Below are positions 45,140 through 56,446 of a DNA stretch of 64,000 nucleotides, piece after piece. The stretch lies in the NCBI RefSeq assembly GCF_014905175.1, contig NC_057789.1, positions 15,490,876 through 15,554,875 of the forward strand. The letters run 5' to 3'. The notes below the pieces were generated by a model. It had not been told where the DNA came from. It saw nothing but the letters and a program-made list of their open reading frames with translations, and made no database searches. Position 1 is the first letter of the stretch. Each line of letters begins with the position of its first letter. This DNA comes from Aphidius gifuensis. Lineage: Eukaryota; Arthropoda; Insecta; Hymenoptera; Braconidae. Made by a program: the position numbers and the translations under genes.

Positions 45140-47085
45140 ATAAGTATTTAAAAATATAAATAGGCATTAGAACTTGCTAGTACTCATAATTTAGATAAAG
45201 ATTTAGTTTTCAAACACAATGAAGAAAATCTGATTTTTTAATAAATTTGATTAAAAATCATTTGAGTAAAATTAGCAAAAGATCATGAGTACTCAGTGGA
45301 TGTATCATACGTGTACCAAATACACTTGATGCTGCTAGAAAAGTATCAAACTTTGGTTTAAAAGGTGCTAATTTTCAAACATTTATGGCTATTGCTAGTT
45401 CTGATGATGGTAAATTTGTCATTAATGATGATGATGATGATAATGATACAAATGAAAATAATAAAAAATTGGATAAAATAAGTAAAAATTTACTTTAAAT
45501 GCAAAAACTAATGAAATATTACGAACAATTAATTTAAAAAATTTATCACAATCACGAGAAAATTTAATAAATTTTAGAACAAAATTATTAAACCATTTGG
45601 ATAAATTAAAAACATATGAATTTATAATTAAAATTTAAAAAATTATAATAAAATCAATTGTCAAAAATTTTGTAGTTTATTTATTGTTGAAAATGCAATT
45701 AAATTTTTAAACAATTATAATTATAGTGCTGTTGAAATCTTATTTACCTATCATGGTGCAAGCTTAATGCCACATTGACTTGGTATTACTAGTTGTTTTC
45801 CTGAAATATTGAGTCGATTGGAGTATTCAAAATTACTATCAAAATGTGATGATGATGGTCAACTATATGTGCTAAATCAACGTGAATTAAAACCAATAGA
45901 TTGGTCAGAAAAACGTGAATTTAATGATATTATAAAAGAGTCAACTGATGACCGTGATGATGTAATTTATGGAGCTGAACCTGGTCTATCATTATACAAT
46001 AATACTGAGCTCACAATGGATTTATTACGTAAATAATATAAATCAGGAGCATATCAAATTGAACGTGATTGTAGTAATGTTGAAAACTCATTGACATTAA
46101 TTAACATATAGGTAAAAATTAAAAGAACTGAACTTGAATATTTATTAGTTGAATTAGAAACACTTGATGATTTAGTTCATAAATTTTATCTTGGTAATAT
46201 GTCGTTAGTTCAACTTGAAAAATTACATAATTTGGATAAAATTAAATTACTCATGTCAACATCAGAAGATGAAAAGCCTTTATAAATGGAATTAAAAATT
46301 ATATTATACCATTTATAAGAAGAAAAAAACGATATTTAGGTGGTAAATTAGATAATAAATTATTGCCGAATTATGTAATAATGTTGAGTCAGTGTAATTT
46401 AAATTTACCATCTTTATTGTTTAAACAATTTACGAATGATTTTGAATTAATTAATAACATTGAAGATATTATGGCTGTTGGATTGAATTGTATTTATTCA
46501 TGTACAAATTATGATTGTTATGATAAAGCTAAAGATATATTTGAATCAATTTTGAAGCCACTAAAATATTATTGGTGGTACAATAAATCAAATAGAAGAA
46601 CTTTAAAAAGAACTTGATTATTTAAAAATATTATATAAATATCATGTTAAATGATCACTTAAATTTATCAATGAAAAAAAAAATGAGGCAAGACAAATTA
46701 AAATAATATTCAATGACATGGCAAATTATTAAAAAGTTAAATTGAATTATCACAAAACCAAGATTCTTGAAATGAATTATTAAATGACATGTTGGATATT
46801 TAATCATTTATATTTGAATCAATTGATATTGATACTTGTTCTGAAATATATTTATAGACAAAATTATCATCAAATAAAATTAAATATACAAAGTTGTAAA
46901 ACACTTATTGAAACTAAAAAAAATGGGAAATTATCATTAAAAGTATCATACAATAAAGCTGCTGATTTGATATTAGAAGCAAATACAGAATGTTTTGATA
47001 CATGTAAAAATTCGAATGATTTAAATATGGAATTATCTAAAACTGTCTACATTAAATTGACGATGAAAAAAATATGATTGAGTTA
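45140..47085 (+). pseudogene. Decayed intronless copy of an NBAS-like gene
   Basis: Plus-strand frames in order: ALELASTHNLDKDLVFKH; VPNTLDAARKVSNFGLKGAN; then YHGASLMPH and ITSCFPEILSRLEYSKLL with QRELKPIDWSEKREF; ELETLDDLVHKFYLG with QLEKLHNLDKIKLLMSTSED; and NIQSCKTLIETKKNGKLS with AADLILEANTECFDT. This is the segment order of NBAS, whose Sec39 domain belongs to the NRZ tethering complex of Golgi-to-ER transport. Frame changes and stops occur about every 100-300 bp. No introns are visible over 1.9 kb, suggesting a retrocopy. Confidence 0.62.
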
Positions 47086-47379
47086 ATTCACTCCAAATAC
47101 TTTTAATTTCCGGCGGTAAGCCGCACTAATTTTTATTTTTCTTTTATTATTATATAAATTAAATATTCAGGGTACTTTTTAATACCCCTAGCTCCATCTT
47201 ACAGGACGTCAAGTTACAATATTTAAGGGAGCTAGAGGTTTTGCACCCCCAACAAACCACTTGAGCCGGCACTATTGCCAAGCGCATCTACCGCCAATTT
47301 TATTTTTGCAAATTAAATATAAATTAATATAATGAGTGATATCGACAGAATCTTAAAAATATAAGGATTCTCTCGGTAC
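47086..47379. other. Short spacer with an inverted repeat
   Basis: GAGTGATATCGACAGAATC (47335) and GATTCTCTCGGTACCACTC (47366-47384) are imperfect inverted repeats (16 of 19) ending at the LTR start. The GGCGGTAAGCCGC patch near 47111 is a small hairpin. Otherwise nothing. Confidence 0.4.
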
Positions 47380-48572
47380 CACTCATGTCATAATTAGACG
47401 AGTAGAAATAATTTTAATTAAGATAGGAAAATCCTAAGATTTTCCTCAGCCAATGAGAAATAGTCGACATAAGGAAAGTGGAACTGGACCAAGGAGGAAA
47501 ACCGAACATCCCCGAAGGATCCCCACCTACCCTTATGTTCTAAGGGCATCGAGCGAGATCGATCGCTAGATCTCGGTCACTCGGTCAGAGTTAGTTCCTT
47601 GACCTACACCAGCTCTTCCAGCTCTAACTAGCATAGGCACTTTGCCTCGTCGCATTTTAATTGCTCTAAAAACTTAGAATATTTTCTACGAATCAGCACA
47701 ACTGTAAGTTATACTTATTCAATATTGCATTGACTATTTTATCAATTTATTGCTTCAATAATATTTAAGTAACATTTGGTTACTTAAATCAGTAATTTAA
47801 ATTCATTAAATCACTTACAAATTTAACTTGAAATAAATTACGACCGCATGGTCTAAAATTTTCTTGCTTGAGTAAATTAAATTTAAAGCACGTATTGTGG
47901 TGCATTTTCTAATCAAATAAATATTGAATAGAATAAATTACATTTTTGCTATAGTAAATAATCAATTATTTATTTAAAATAATTAAATATTTAATTATAC
48001 AAATTTACGACCTCGTGGTCAGCCATTCAACAGTGAATACAATTTATAAAATACAGTGAAAAGTCTCGTATAATAATTTTATTTTAAATTCAAATAAAAG
48101 TAACATTTATTGTGATTCTATTGTAAAGTCATAATTTTAATATTAATCGGGTAACTCGCGATTTTAATATTTCTCTGTCTCTGACTCCGTCACGACCGCA
48201 TGGCTTTAGGTTCTCTTATTTCGACGTGACGCGCGAGTAATATTTAATTGGGTTACATATTTTTATAATTGTTTTTGTATTGTATTTTCATGTAATAGCA
48301 ACAGGGTAATTTACAAATAAATTGTGCTCCGATTTTTACCGAATTTACAAGTGTTATTTAAAATTATTTCTACCGCATTTATTGTGTTATATTTTCGCGT
48401 ATTTTTCAGGTTCCTTTTTACCTCTCCCTACATTACGCATTTCCGTCTCCCTACCATTCTTATGCGCCATTGCTGCGCAGGAAAAACAGGGTTAATTAAA
48501 ATATATATCTAGTTGGATTATTTTACAGGGCAATATTGATTGTCTAATAAATGATCCGGCTACGATATTTCA
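47380..48572 (+). mobile_element. 5' LTR
   Basis: It ends CGGCTACGATATTTCA immediately before the primer binding site. The start is placed by comparison with the copy at 27942-29511 (shared CCACTCATGTYATAA); whether the true first base is TG at 47386 or a few bases earlier is unresolved. Confidence 0.75.
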
Positions 48573-48590
48573 TGGGGGCTCGTCCGGTTT
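48573..48590 (+). other. Primer binding site, tRNA-Pro type
   Basis: TGGGGGCTCGTCCGG directly abuts the LTR end. Its first 15 bases are those of the classic proline-tRNA primer binding site; the last three differ. It primes minus-strand DNA synthesis. Confidence 0.8.
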
Positions 48591-49439
48591 CAAGACGATA
48601 AAACGCGTACGCGAGGGGTAGAATTAGGCCGAGAAAATTAATTACGCGCGCGGGAAAATTCGGAGAAGAAATTTTTTTTTTGTTGTTGCGCGAAAAATAA
48701 AATAGATAAGTTTAAATTTTTTTTAGGGGGGTAAAATCTAACGCGGCGTCTCTTTTGTCGGCGAAATAAATAATTTTGTTAAAAGAAGGGAAATGTAAAG
48801 TTTTTTTTTTATCGCGTTCCTAGAGTAAAATTTAACACGTTTTGTTTAAAAAAAAAAAAAAAGGACTAAGGGCGGCAAATAAAATTGTTTTCCCGGGGTA
48901 AATTAGTTACACAAAAAAAAAAAAAAAAAAAAAAGAAGAGAGAAAAAAATACATAAAATAAAATAAAATAAATAAAATAAAACTAATAAAAGTTGCCATG
49001 GTCGGCAGATAAAATTGCACAAACCTACACGACCCTGAGCAATAAAATTTAATAGTTTTTTTTCTTTTTCTTTCTCCTTCGGAAAAACATTAAAATTTTA
49101 TTTTAATGTTTCCGGTCCCTTCTTATCTTTTATTTCACTACCTAGGGTTTGTTTGAGTTTTCCCAAATTTTAAAATTTTTTTTTCTCACGGTCAAAGTAC
49201 CCCCTTTTGTAATGGTTAAGATAGCCGACATCCGGGCGCGAAAAAGAACAAATAAAAGAAAAGAGAGAAAAAAAATATAATAAAATAAAATAACAGCATG
49301 AAAAAAAAGTGCATGACTAATTGTAGGCTATAGTTGTTTAAATATGCCTGTACCAAATAAATCAATTAATCTTCACCTAACAAATTAAAATAATACTTGT
49401 AGAAATATTAAAACCAATAATAATTATAATAAATAACAA

Positions 49440-51590
49440 ACAAACTACGTAAGTGAGTGCGGACAGACATTATTGTTATCAAATTAAAATTTGATTTCAT
49501 GTTAATTACAAATTAATCAATTTAAACATTTGGATTAAAATTTCCTTTTTCACAATAATTATTATAAATAAATAATAATTAATTTAAATATTTGGATTAA
49601 ATTCCCTTTTTCCCAATAATTATTATAAATAAATAATAATTAATCTAAACATTTAGATTAAAATTCCTTTTCAACAATAATTATAATAAATACATAATAA
49701 TTTAAATTAGTTGAAGGGTTAAATTTCCTTTTCAACGATAATTACTATAAATAAATAATAATTTACTCTAATTGAATATTTGGGGATTTAACGTCCTTTT
49801 TCAACAACAATTAAATAATAATTTAATTGGTCTAAATGATTGGGATTGAAATTCTCTTTTCAACAATAGTTTATTTCAAATAAATAATAATTTAATTGTT
49901 TGAAAGATATGCCAAATTTTTTTTTGATAATTATCACGCATACATTAACAATAAATTAGTGATTTGAACATTTAGGATTTGATGTTATTATGCGTAAATT
50001 AATAGTAAATTAATTAGCCCTTGGCGACAGTTATTATTTTATACATAAATAATAAATAAATTCATTTAAATATTTGGAATTTATTCCCCTGTTTCAATAG
50101 ATTATTACGCAAACATTAATATCAAATTAATGAACTTCAATAAACGAGATTTATTGCCCCTTTTGCAAAAATTAAAATACGCATAATTAGATAATAAATA
50201 AATTCATTTAAAAATTTGGAATTTATTCTTTTATTTCAACAATTATTACGCAAACATTAATATCAAATTAATGGATTTTAATAAACGAGATTTATTGCCT
50301 TTTTGCAAAAATTAATTACGCATAATCAGATAATAAATAAATTCATTTAAATATTTGGAATTTATTCTTTTATTTCAACGATTATTACGCAAACATTAAT
50401 ACTAAATTAATGAATTTTAATAAATGAGGTTTATTGCCCTTTTGCAAAAATTAAAATACGCATAATTAGATAATAAATAAATTCATTTAAAACTTTGGAA
50501 TTTATTCTTTTATTTCAACGAATATTACGCAAACATTAATATCAAATTAATGGATTTTAATAAACGAGATTTATTGCCTTTTTGCAAAAATTAATTACGC
50601 ATAATCAGATAATAAATAAATTCATTTAAATATTTGGAATTTATTCTTTTATTTCAACGATTATTACGCAAACATTAATACCAAATTAATGAATTTTAAT
50701 AAATGAGGTTTATTGCCCTTTTGCAAAAATTAAAATACGCATAATTAGATAATAAATAAATTCATTTAAATATTTGGAATTTATTCTTTTATTTCGACGA
50801 TTATTACCCTTTTACAAAAACTAAATACGCATAATTAGATAATAAATAAATTCATTTAAATATTTGGAAAGTATTATTTTATCTCAACGATTATTACGCA
50901 AACATTAATACCAAATTAATGAACTTTAATAAGCGAGACTTATTGCCCTTTTGCAACAATTAAATACGCATACATAAAGAGTAAATAAATTCATTTAAAT
51001 ATTTGGAATTTATTCTCTTATTTCAACAATTATTATGCACACATTAATATCAAATCAATGGACTTTAATATTGCCCTTTTACAACAATTAAAGACGCATA
51101 ATTAAATAATGAATAAATTCATTTAAATATTCGGAAATTATCCTCTTATTTCAACAATTATTACACACAGATTAATATCAAATTAACGGATGAAAATAAA
51201 TAAGACGTAGAATCCTTTTTCAACAATTAATATGCGTAATTTAATAGGAAATAAATTTAATTAAATATTTGGAATTTATTCTCCTATCCCAATAATTATT
51301 GTACACACATTAATACTAAACTAATGAATTTAAACAGGCGGGATTTATCGTCCTTTTTCAACAATTAATACGCGTAATTTAATAGTAAATGAATTTAGTT
51401 AAATATTTGAAAGCTATTTTACTGTTACGCTAATTATTGCGTATACACTAATACTAAAATTAATGAATTTTAAACACGTGTGATTTATTGTCTGTTTTAA
51501 GCAATGAATAATAACAAATAAATTCATTTTAAACATTTGAAATTTATTCTCTTATTTCAATAATTACTATACACACATTAACAATAAGTT
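49440..51590 (+). repeat. Tandem array A (units about 110-140 bp)
   Basis: Around 16 units carry AAATAAATTCATTTAAATAT, TTGGAATTTATTCTTTTATT, TCAACGATTATTACGCAAAC and ATTAATATCAAATTAATG, then TTTTGCAAAAATTAA and TACGCATAATTAGATAA. In 50,150-50,900 pairs of units alternate as a higher-order repeat near 270 bp, while outer units are more diverged, as in satellite expansion from the centre. Confidence 0.75.
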
Positions 51591-51599
51591 AAAAAAAAA

Positions 51600-51842
51600 A
51601 AAAAAAAAAGAAAAACACGACAAGCGGTGAGAAACGGAACTAGAGGGAAGAAGTTCGGCCATCGCGGAAAAACTGAAAACACCCCTAAGGCCCAAACTCC
51701 TCCCCCGAATAGGCGTGCGAGGGAAGCTAGACAAGCGGGCCTAGCCAACACCGAAGGGCGGGTCCCAACAACCCTTAGCCACCATTACAAAATGCAATGG
51801 CGTTACAACCCATCAATGTCGGCTGTCAAGTCCCCCTATTAA
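51600..51842 (+). other. GC-rich island between arrays, 71-aa ORF
   Basis: About 240 bp near 50 percent GC in a 20-25 percent GC setting. A 71-codon frame (51627-51842) is rich in Arg, Pro and Gly, but no domain is seen. It may be a structured RNA region such as a packaging or internal-entry element, or a remnant of older leader. Words GTAATGG and AGCCGACAT also occur near 49212-49240 in opposite orientation. Confidence 0.35.
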
Positions 51843-51884
51843 TTAAAAAAATAAATTTTTTTTTAAATAAATAAACAACCGAGT

Positions 51885-54170
51885 TATTATATTTTTTTTT
51901 TATATAATCGATATATTATTATTTCGATTTTAATACCTTTTTACATTTAAACATTTTAAATAAATAAACAACCGAGTTTACATTTTTCTATATAATCGAT
52001 ATATTATTATTTCGGTTTTAATACCTTTTTATATTTAAACATTTTAAAGTAAATAAACAATCGAGTTTATTTTTTTTATATAATCGATATATTATTATTT
52101 CGATTTTAATACCTTTTTATATTTAAACATTTTAAAATAAATAAACAATCGAGTTTATTTTTTTTATATAATCGATATATTATTATTTCGATTTTAATAC
52201 CTTTTTACATTTAAATATTTTAAATAAATAAACAATCGAGTTTATTTTTTTTATATAATCGATATATTATTATTTCGATTTTAATACCGTAACATTTAAA
52301 CATTTCAAATCGACTTTATAATTTTTTTTATATAATCGATATATTATTATTTTGAGTTTAATACCTTAACATTTAAACATTTTAAATCGAGTTTATTATT
52401 TTTTTATATAATCGATATATTATTATTTCGATTTTAATACCTTTTTACATTTAAATATTTTAAATAAATAAACAATCGAGTTTATTTTTTTTTTATATAA
52501 TCGATATATTACTATTTCGATTTTAATACCTTTTTATATTTAAACATTTTAAAATAAATAAACAATCGAGTTTATTTTTTTTTATATAATCGATATATTA
52601 TTATTTCGATTTTAATACCTTTTTACATTTAAATATTTTAAATAAATAAACAATCGAGTTTATTTTTTTATATATATATAATCGATATATTATTATTTCG
52701 ATTTTAATACCTTTTTACATTTAAATATTTTAAATAAATAAACAATCGAGTTTATTTTTTTTTTTTTTATATATAATCGATATATTATTATTTTGATTTT
52801 AATACCTTTTTACATTTAAACATTTTAAATAAATAAACAATCGAGTTTATTTTTTTTTTATATATATATAATCGATATATTATTATTTCGATTTCAATAC
52901 CTTTTTACATTTAAACATTTTAAATAAATAAACAACCGAGTTTATATTTTTATATATAATCGATATATTATTATTTCGATTTTAATACCTTTTTACATTT
53001 AAACATTTTAAATAAATAAACAACCGAGTTTATTTTTTTTTTATATAATCGATATATTATTATTTCGATTTTAATACCTTTTTATATTTAAACATTTTAA
53101 AATAAATAAACAATCGAGTTTATTTTTTTTATATATAATCGATATATTATTATTTCGATTTTAATACCTTTTTATATTTAAACATTTTAAAATAAATAAA
53201 CAATCGAGTTTATTTTTTTTTTATATAATCGATATATTATTATTTCGATTTTAATACCTATTACATTTAAACATTTTAAATAAATAAACAACCGAGTTTA
53301 TTAATTTTTTTATATATAATCGATATATTATTATTTCGATTTTAATACCTTTTTATATTTAAACATTTTAAAATAAATAAACAATCGAGTTTATTTTTTT
53401 TTATATAATCGATATATTATTATTTCGATTTTAATACCTATTACATTTAAACATTTTAAATAAATAAACAACCGAGTTTATTAATTTTTTTTATATAATC
53501 GATATATTATTATTTCGATTTTAATACCTTTTTATATTTAAACATTTTGAAATAAATAAACAATCGAGTTTATTTTTTTATATATAATCGATATATTATT
53601 ATTTCGATTTTAATACCTTTCTACATTTAAACATTTTAAATAAATAAACAACCGAGTTTAATATTTTTTTTTTTCTTTATAATCGATATATTATTTCGAT
53701 TTTAATACTTTAACATTTAAACATTTTTTAATAAATAAACAATCGAGTTTATTTTTTTTTAATAATCAATATATTATTACTCCCTTTTTGTATACAACAT
53801 TTAAACATTTTTAATAAATAAACAATCGAATTTATTTAATTGATATATTATCACTCCCTTTTAATACACTATTTAAACATTTTGAATAAATAAACAGTCG
53901 AGCTAGTCTAATAATCGATATATTATTACTTCCGATTTTAATATTTTGACAATTATACAATTTTTTTTATAAAAATGAACAATCGAGGTTATTTTAAATA
54001 ATCGATATATTATTGCTCCCATTTTAATATTTTAACAGTTACACATTTAATAAATAAACAATCGAATTTATTTTTAATAATCGATATATTATTATTCCCA
54101 TTCCAATACTTTAACATATACACATTTAATAAATAAACAATCGATATTTTTTTTTACTCAACATTGATAC
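51885..54170 (+). repeat. Tandem array B (about 90-95 bp unit, about 25 copies)
   Basis: The unit carries TATATAATCGATATATTATT, ATTTCGATTTTAATACCTTT, TTAYATTTAAACATTTTAAA and TAAATAAACAATCGAGTTTA, with a variable T-run. Central copies are nearly identical and those after 53700 decay progressively. Confidence 0.85.
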
Positions 54171-54585
54171 GCTGTCAATAAATAAACAACCGAGGTGATT
54201 TTAAAAAAAAAAAAAAAAAAATCGACATATTCCCTTTTTATATTCAACATATACACATCGTTAATATAATACGACATCAATCGATAAGCAAAATTTTTTT
54301 TTTATTTATACATTCAAACATTTAAAACAATGTTATCTAACAAAATATCGATTTTGTTTTAATAATCAATAATTTAAATATTTGACATTTAAACAATTTT
54401 AATTAACAAAATATCGATTTTGTTTTTTGATAATTTAATATTTTTATTTATTATATATTCAATAGTTAAACAATTTTAAGTAACAATAATATCAACTTCA
54501 TTGAATTTGAATAGAGAAATATTTTTCTTTGGTTATTACAAAAAAAAAAAGATATATATTATAATAATAATTCTCACCTGTACTT

Positions 54586-56094
54586 GGATTCGAACGCTAA
54601 CATGCGTGTAGAAATTTAAAATTGTTCTAGAAAAGTTAATAGACTACTTATATCATTCACTGATATAATATTAGTACTATGCCTATAAATGATTAAGTTA
54701 AAATTAATTTTTTTCAAATTCCCTTTAAACCTATATACAATTTCTTTATCATTAACTGCCCATACGTGGATTCGAACGCTCGAATGCGTATAAGAAAGGA
54801 GATAGTGCGCTGTTTAATAAATAAAATATTTCAAATCATTAATTGATATAAAATTAGTATTATTCTTATAAATTTTAAATTAAAATTTAATTAATTAAAA
54901 ATTTAAACAATTTAAATTTCTAATTATTCACAAAAAAAAAAAAAAAAAAAAACATTGCTTTTACTGGGACTCGAACCCGCGTCTACGTTAAAATCATTTG
55001 CTTTTACAAGTAACAAACTATTCAAATAGCTTATGAATATAAAATTAATATTATTCTTATGAATTTTAAAATAAAATTTAATTAATTAAAATTTAAACAA
55101 TTTAAATTTCTAATTATTAAAAAAAAAAAAAAAAAAAAAAAACATTGCTTTTGCTGGGACTCGAACCCGCGTCTACGTTAAAATCATTTGCTTTTACAAG
55201 TAACAAACTATTCAAATAGCTTATGAATATAAAATTAATATTATTCTTACGAATTTTAAAATAAAATTTAATTAATTAAAATTCAAACAATTTAAATTTC
55301 TAATTAGTTACAAAAAAAAAAAAAAAAAAAAAAACATTGTTTTTACTGGGACTCGAACCCGCGTCTACGTTAAAATCATTTGCTTTAACAAGTAACAAAC
55401 TATTCAAATAGTTTATGAATATAACAATTAATATTATTCTTATGAATTTTAAAATAAAATTTAATTAATTAAAATTTAAACAATTTAAATTTTTAATTAT
55501 TTACAAAAAAAAAACAAAACATTGCTTTTACTGGGATTTGAACCCACGTCTATCTTAAAATCAATTTCTTTCACAATTAATGAACTATTGACACAAAATT
55601 AATATTATTCTTATAAATTTTAAAATCAAACTTAATTAATTAAAGTTCGAACACTTTAAGTATTACTTAGTTACAAAAAAAAAAAAAAAAAAAAAAAAAA
55701 ACCATTGTGTTTACTGGGATTTGAACCCACGTCTATCCTAAAATCATTTTCCTTCACAATTAATGAACTATAGATATAGAATTAATATTACTTTTATAAA
55801 TTCTAAAATTAAATTTAATTGATAAAAATTTAAACACTTTAAATTTTACCTACTTACAAAAAAAAAAAAAACAAAAACAAACATCGCCTTATTGGGATTT
55901 GAACCCACATTTCTGTTAAAATCATTTTCTTTGGCAACTAATGGATCATTCAAATAGTTTATGGATACAGAACTAATACTGTTTTCATAAATTTGAAAAT
56001 TAAAATTAATTAATTAAAATTTGACTTGTTTGAATTTTTTCTTATAAAAAAAAAAAAAAAAAAAAAAACATTGCCTTTACTGGGATTCGAACCT
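54586..56094 (-). repeat. Array C: nine tRNA-like units with conserved B-box and T-run
   Basis: On the minus strand each unit of about 187 bp has GGTTCGAGTCCC, GGTTCAAATCCC or GTTCGAATCC, matching the tRNA T-loop/B-box consensus. Plus-strand core positions: 54586, 54768, 54966, 55156, 55348, 55533, 55716, 55894 and 56082. Seven of the nine units have a run of 9 or more T (minus strand) within about 20 bases downstream, like a Pol III terminator. Units 3-5 also show, upstream, a TAAGCTATTTGAATAG segment resembling an A-box and a CTTGTAA anticodon-loop-like word. The acceptor stem does not close, so these are not functional tRNAs; they look like a tandem tRNA-derived module. Confidence 0.6.
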
Positions 56095-56446
56095 ACGTAT
56101 AGGTTGAAATCATTTCTTGTACAATTAATGAACATTTCCAATCACCTATTGATACAGAATCAGAGTATTCTCAGAAATTTTTGAATATAAATAATAAATT
56201 TTTTTTTATTTTTACCCTTCTTGAATTTTTGTTTTTTATCACTGTACAAAATTTTATAAATAATAGTTGGAGTTTATAACAATTTTAATTATAAACTAAT
56301 TACAAATTTGGGGGGGAATAAATAATAAAAACATTGACAAACAACAATAATCTTGCAACGAAATTCCCTTTATCGGATTTAATGGATGGTGGCCCTTATT
56401 CAGCCACATAAATTTTAGCATAGAATAAAAATTGTAAAAATCTCTA

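Larger units (their letters stand above)
48591..56446 (+). other. Giant 7.9-kb leader between PBS and gag
   Basis: Apart from about 850 bp next to the PBS (48591-49440, homopolymer-rich with GCGCGCGGG patches) it consists of three tandem arrays, separated by one short GC-rich island. It lacks any frame above 71 codons. The length is highly unusual for an LTR element leader. The arrays may have expanded inside the element or been acquired. Confidence 0.7.

Noticed and set aside
54586..56094. CRISPR array or true tRNA cluster
   Set aside because: Units of about 187 bp are diverged in a eukaryotic retroelement leader with no spacers or cas genes, and the acceptor stems do not pair, so neither fits.
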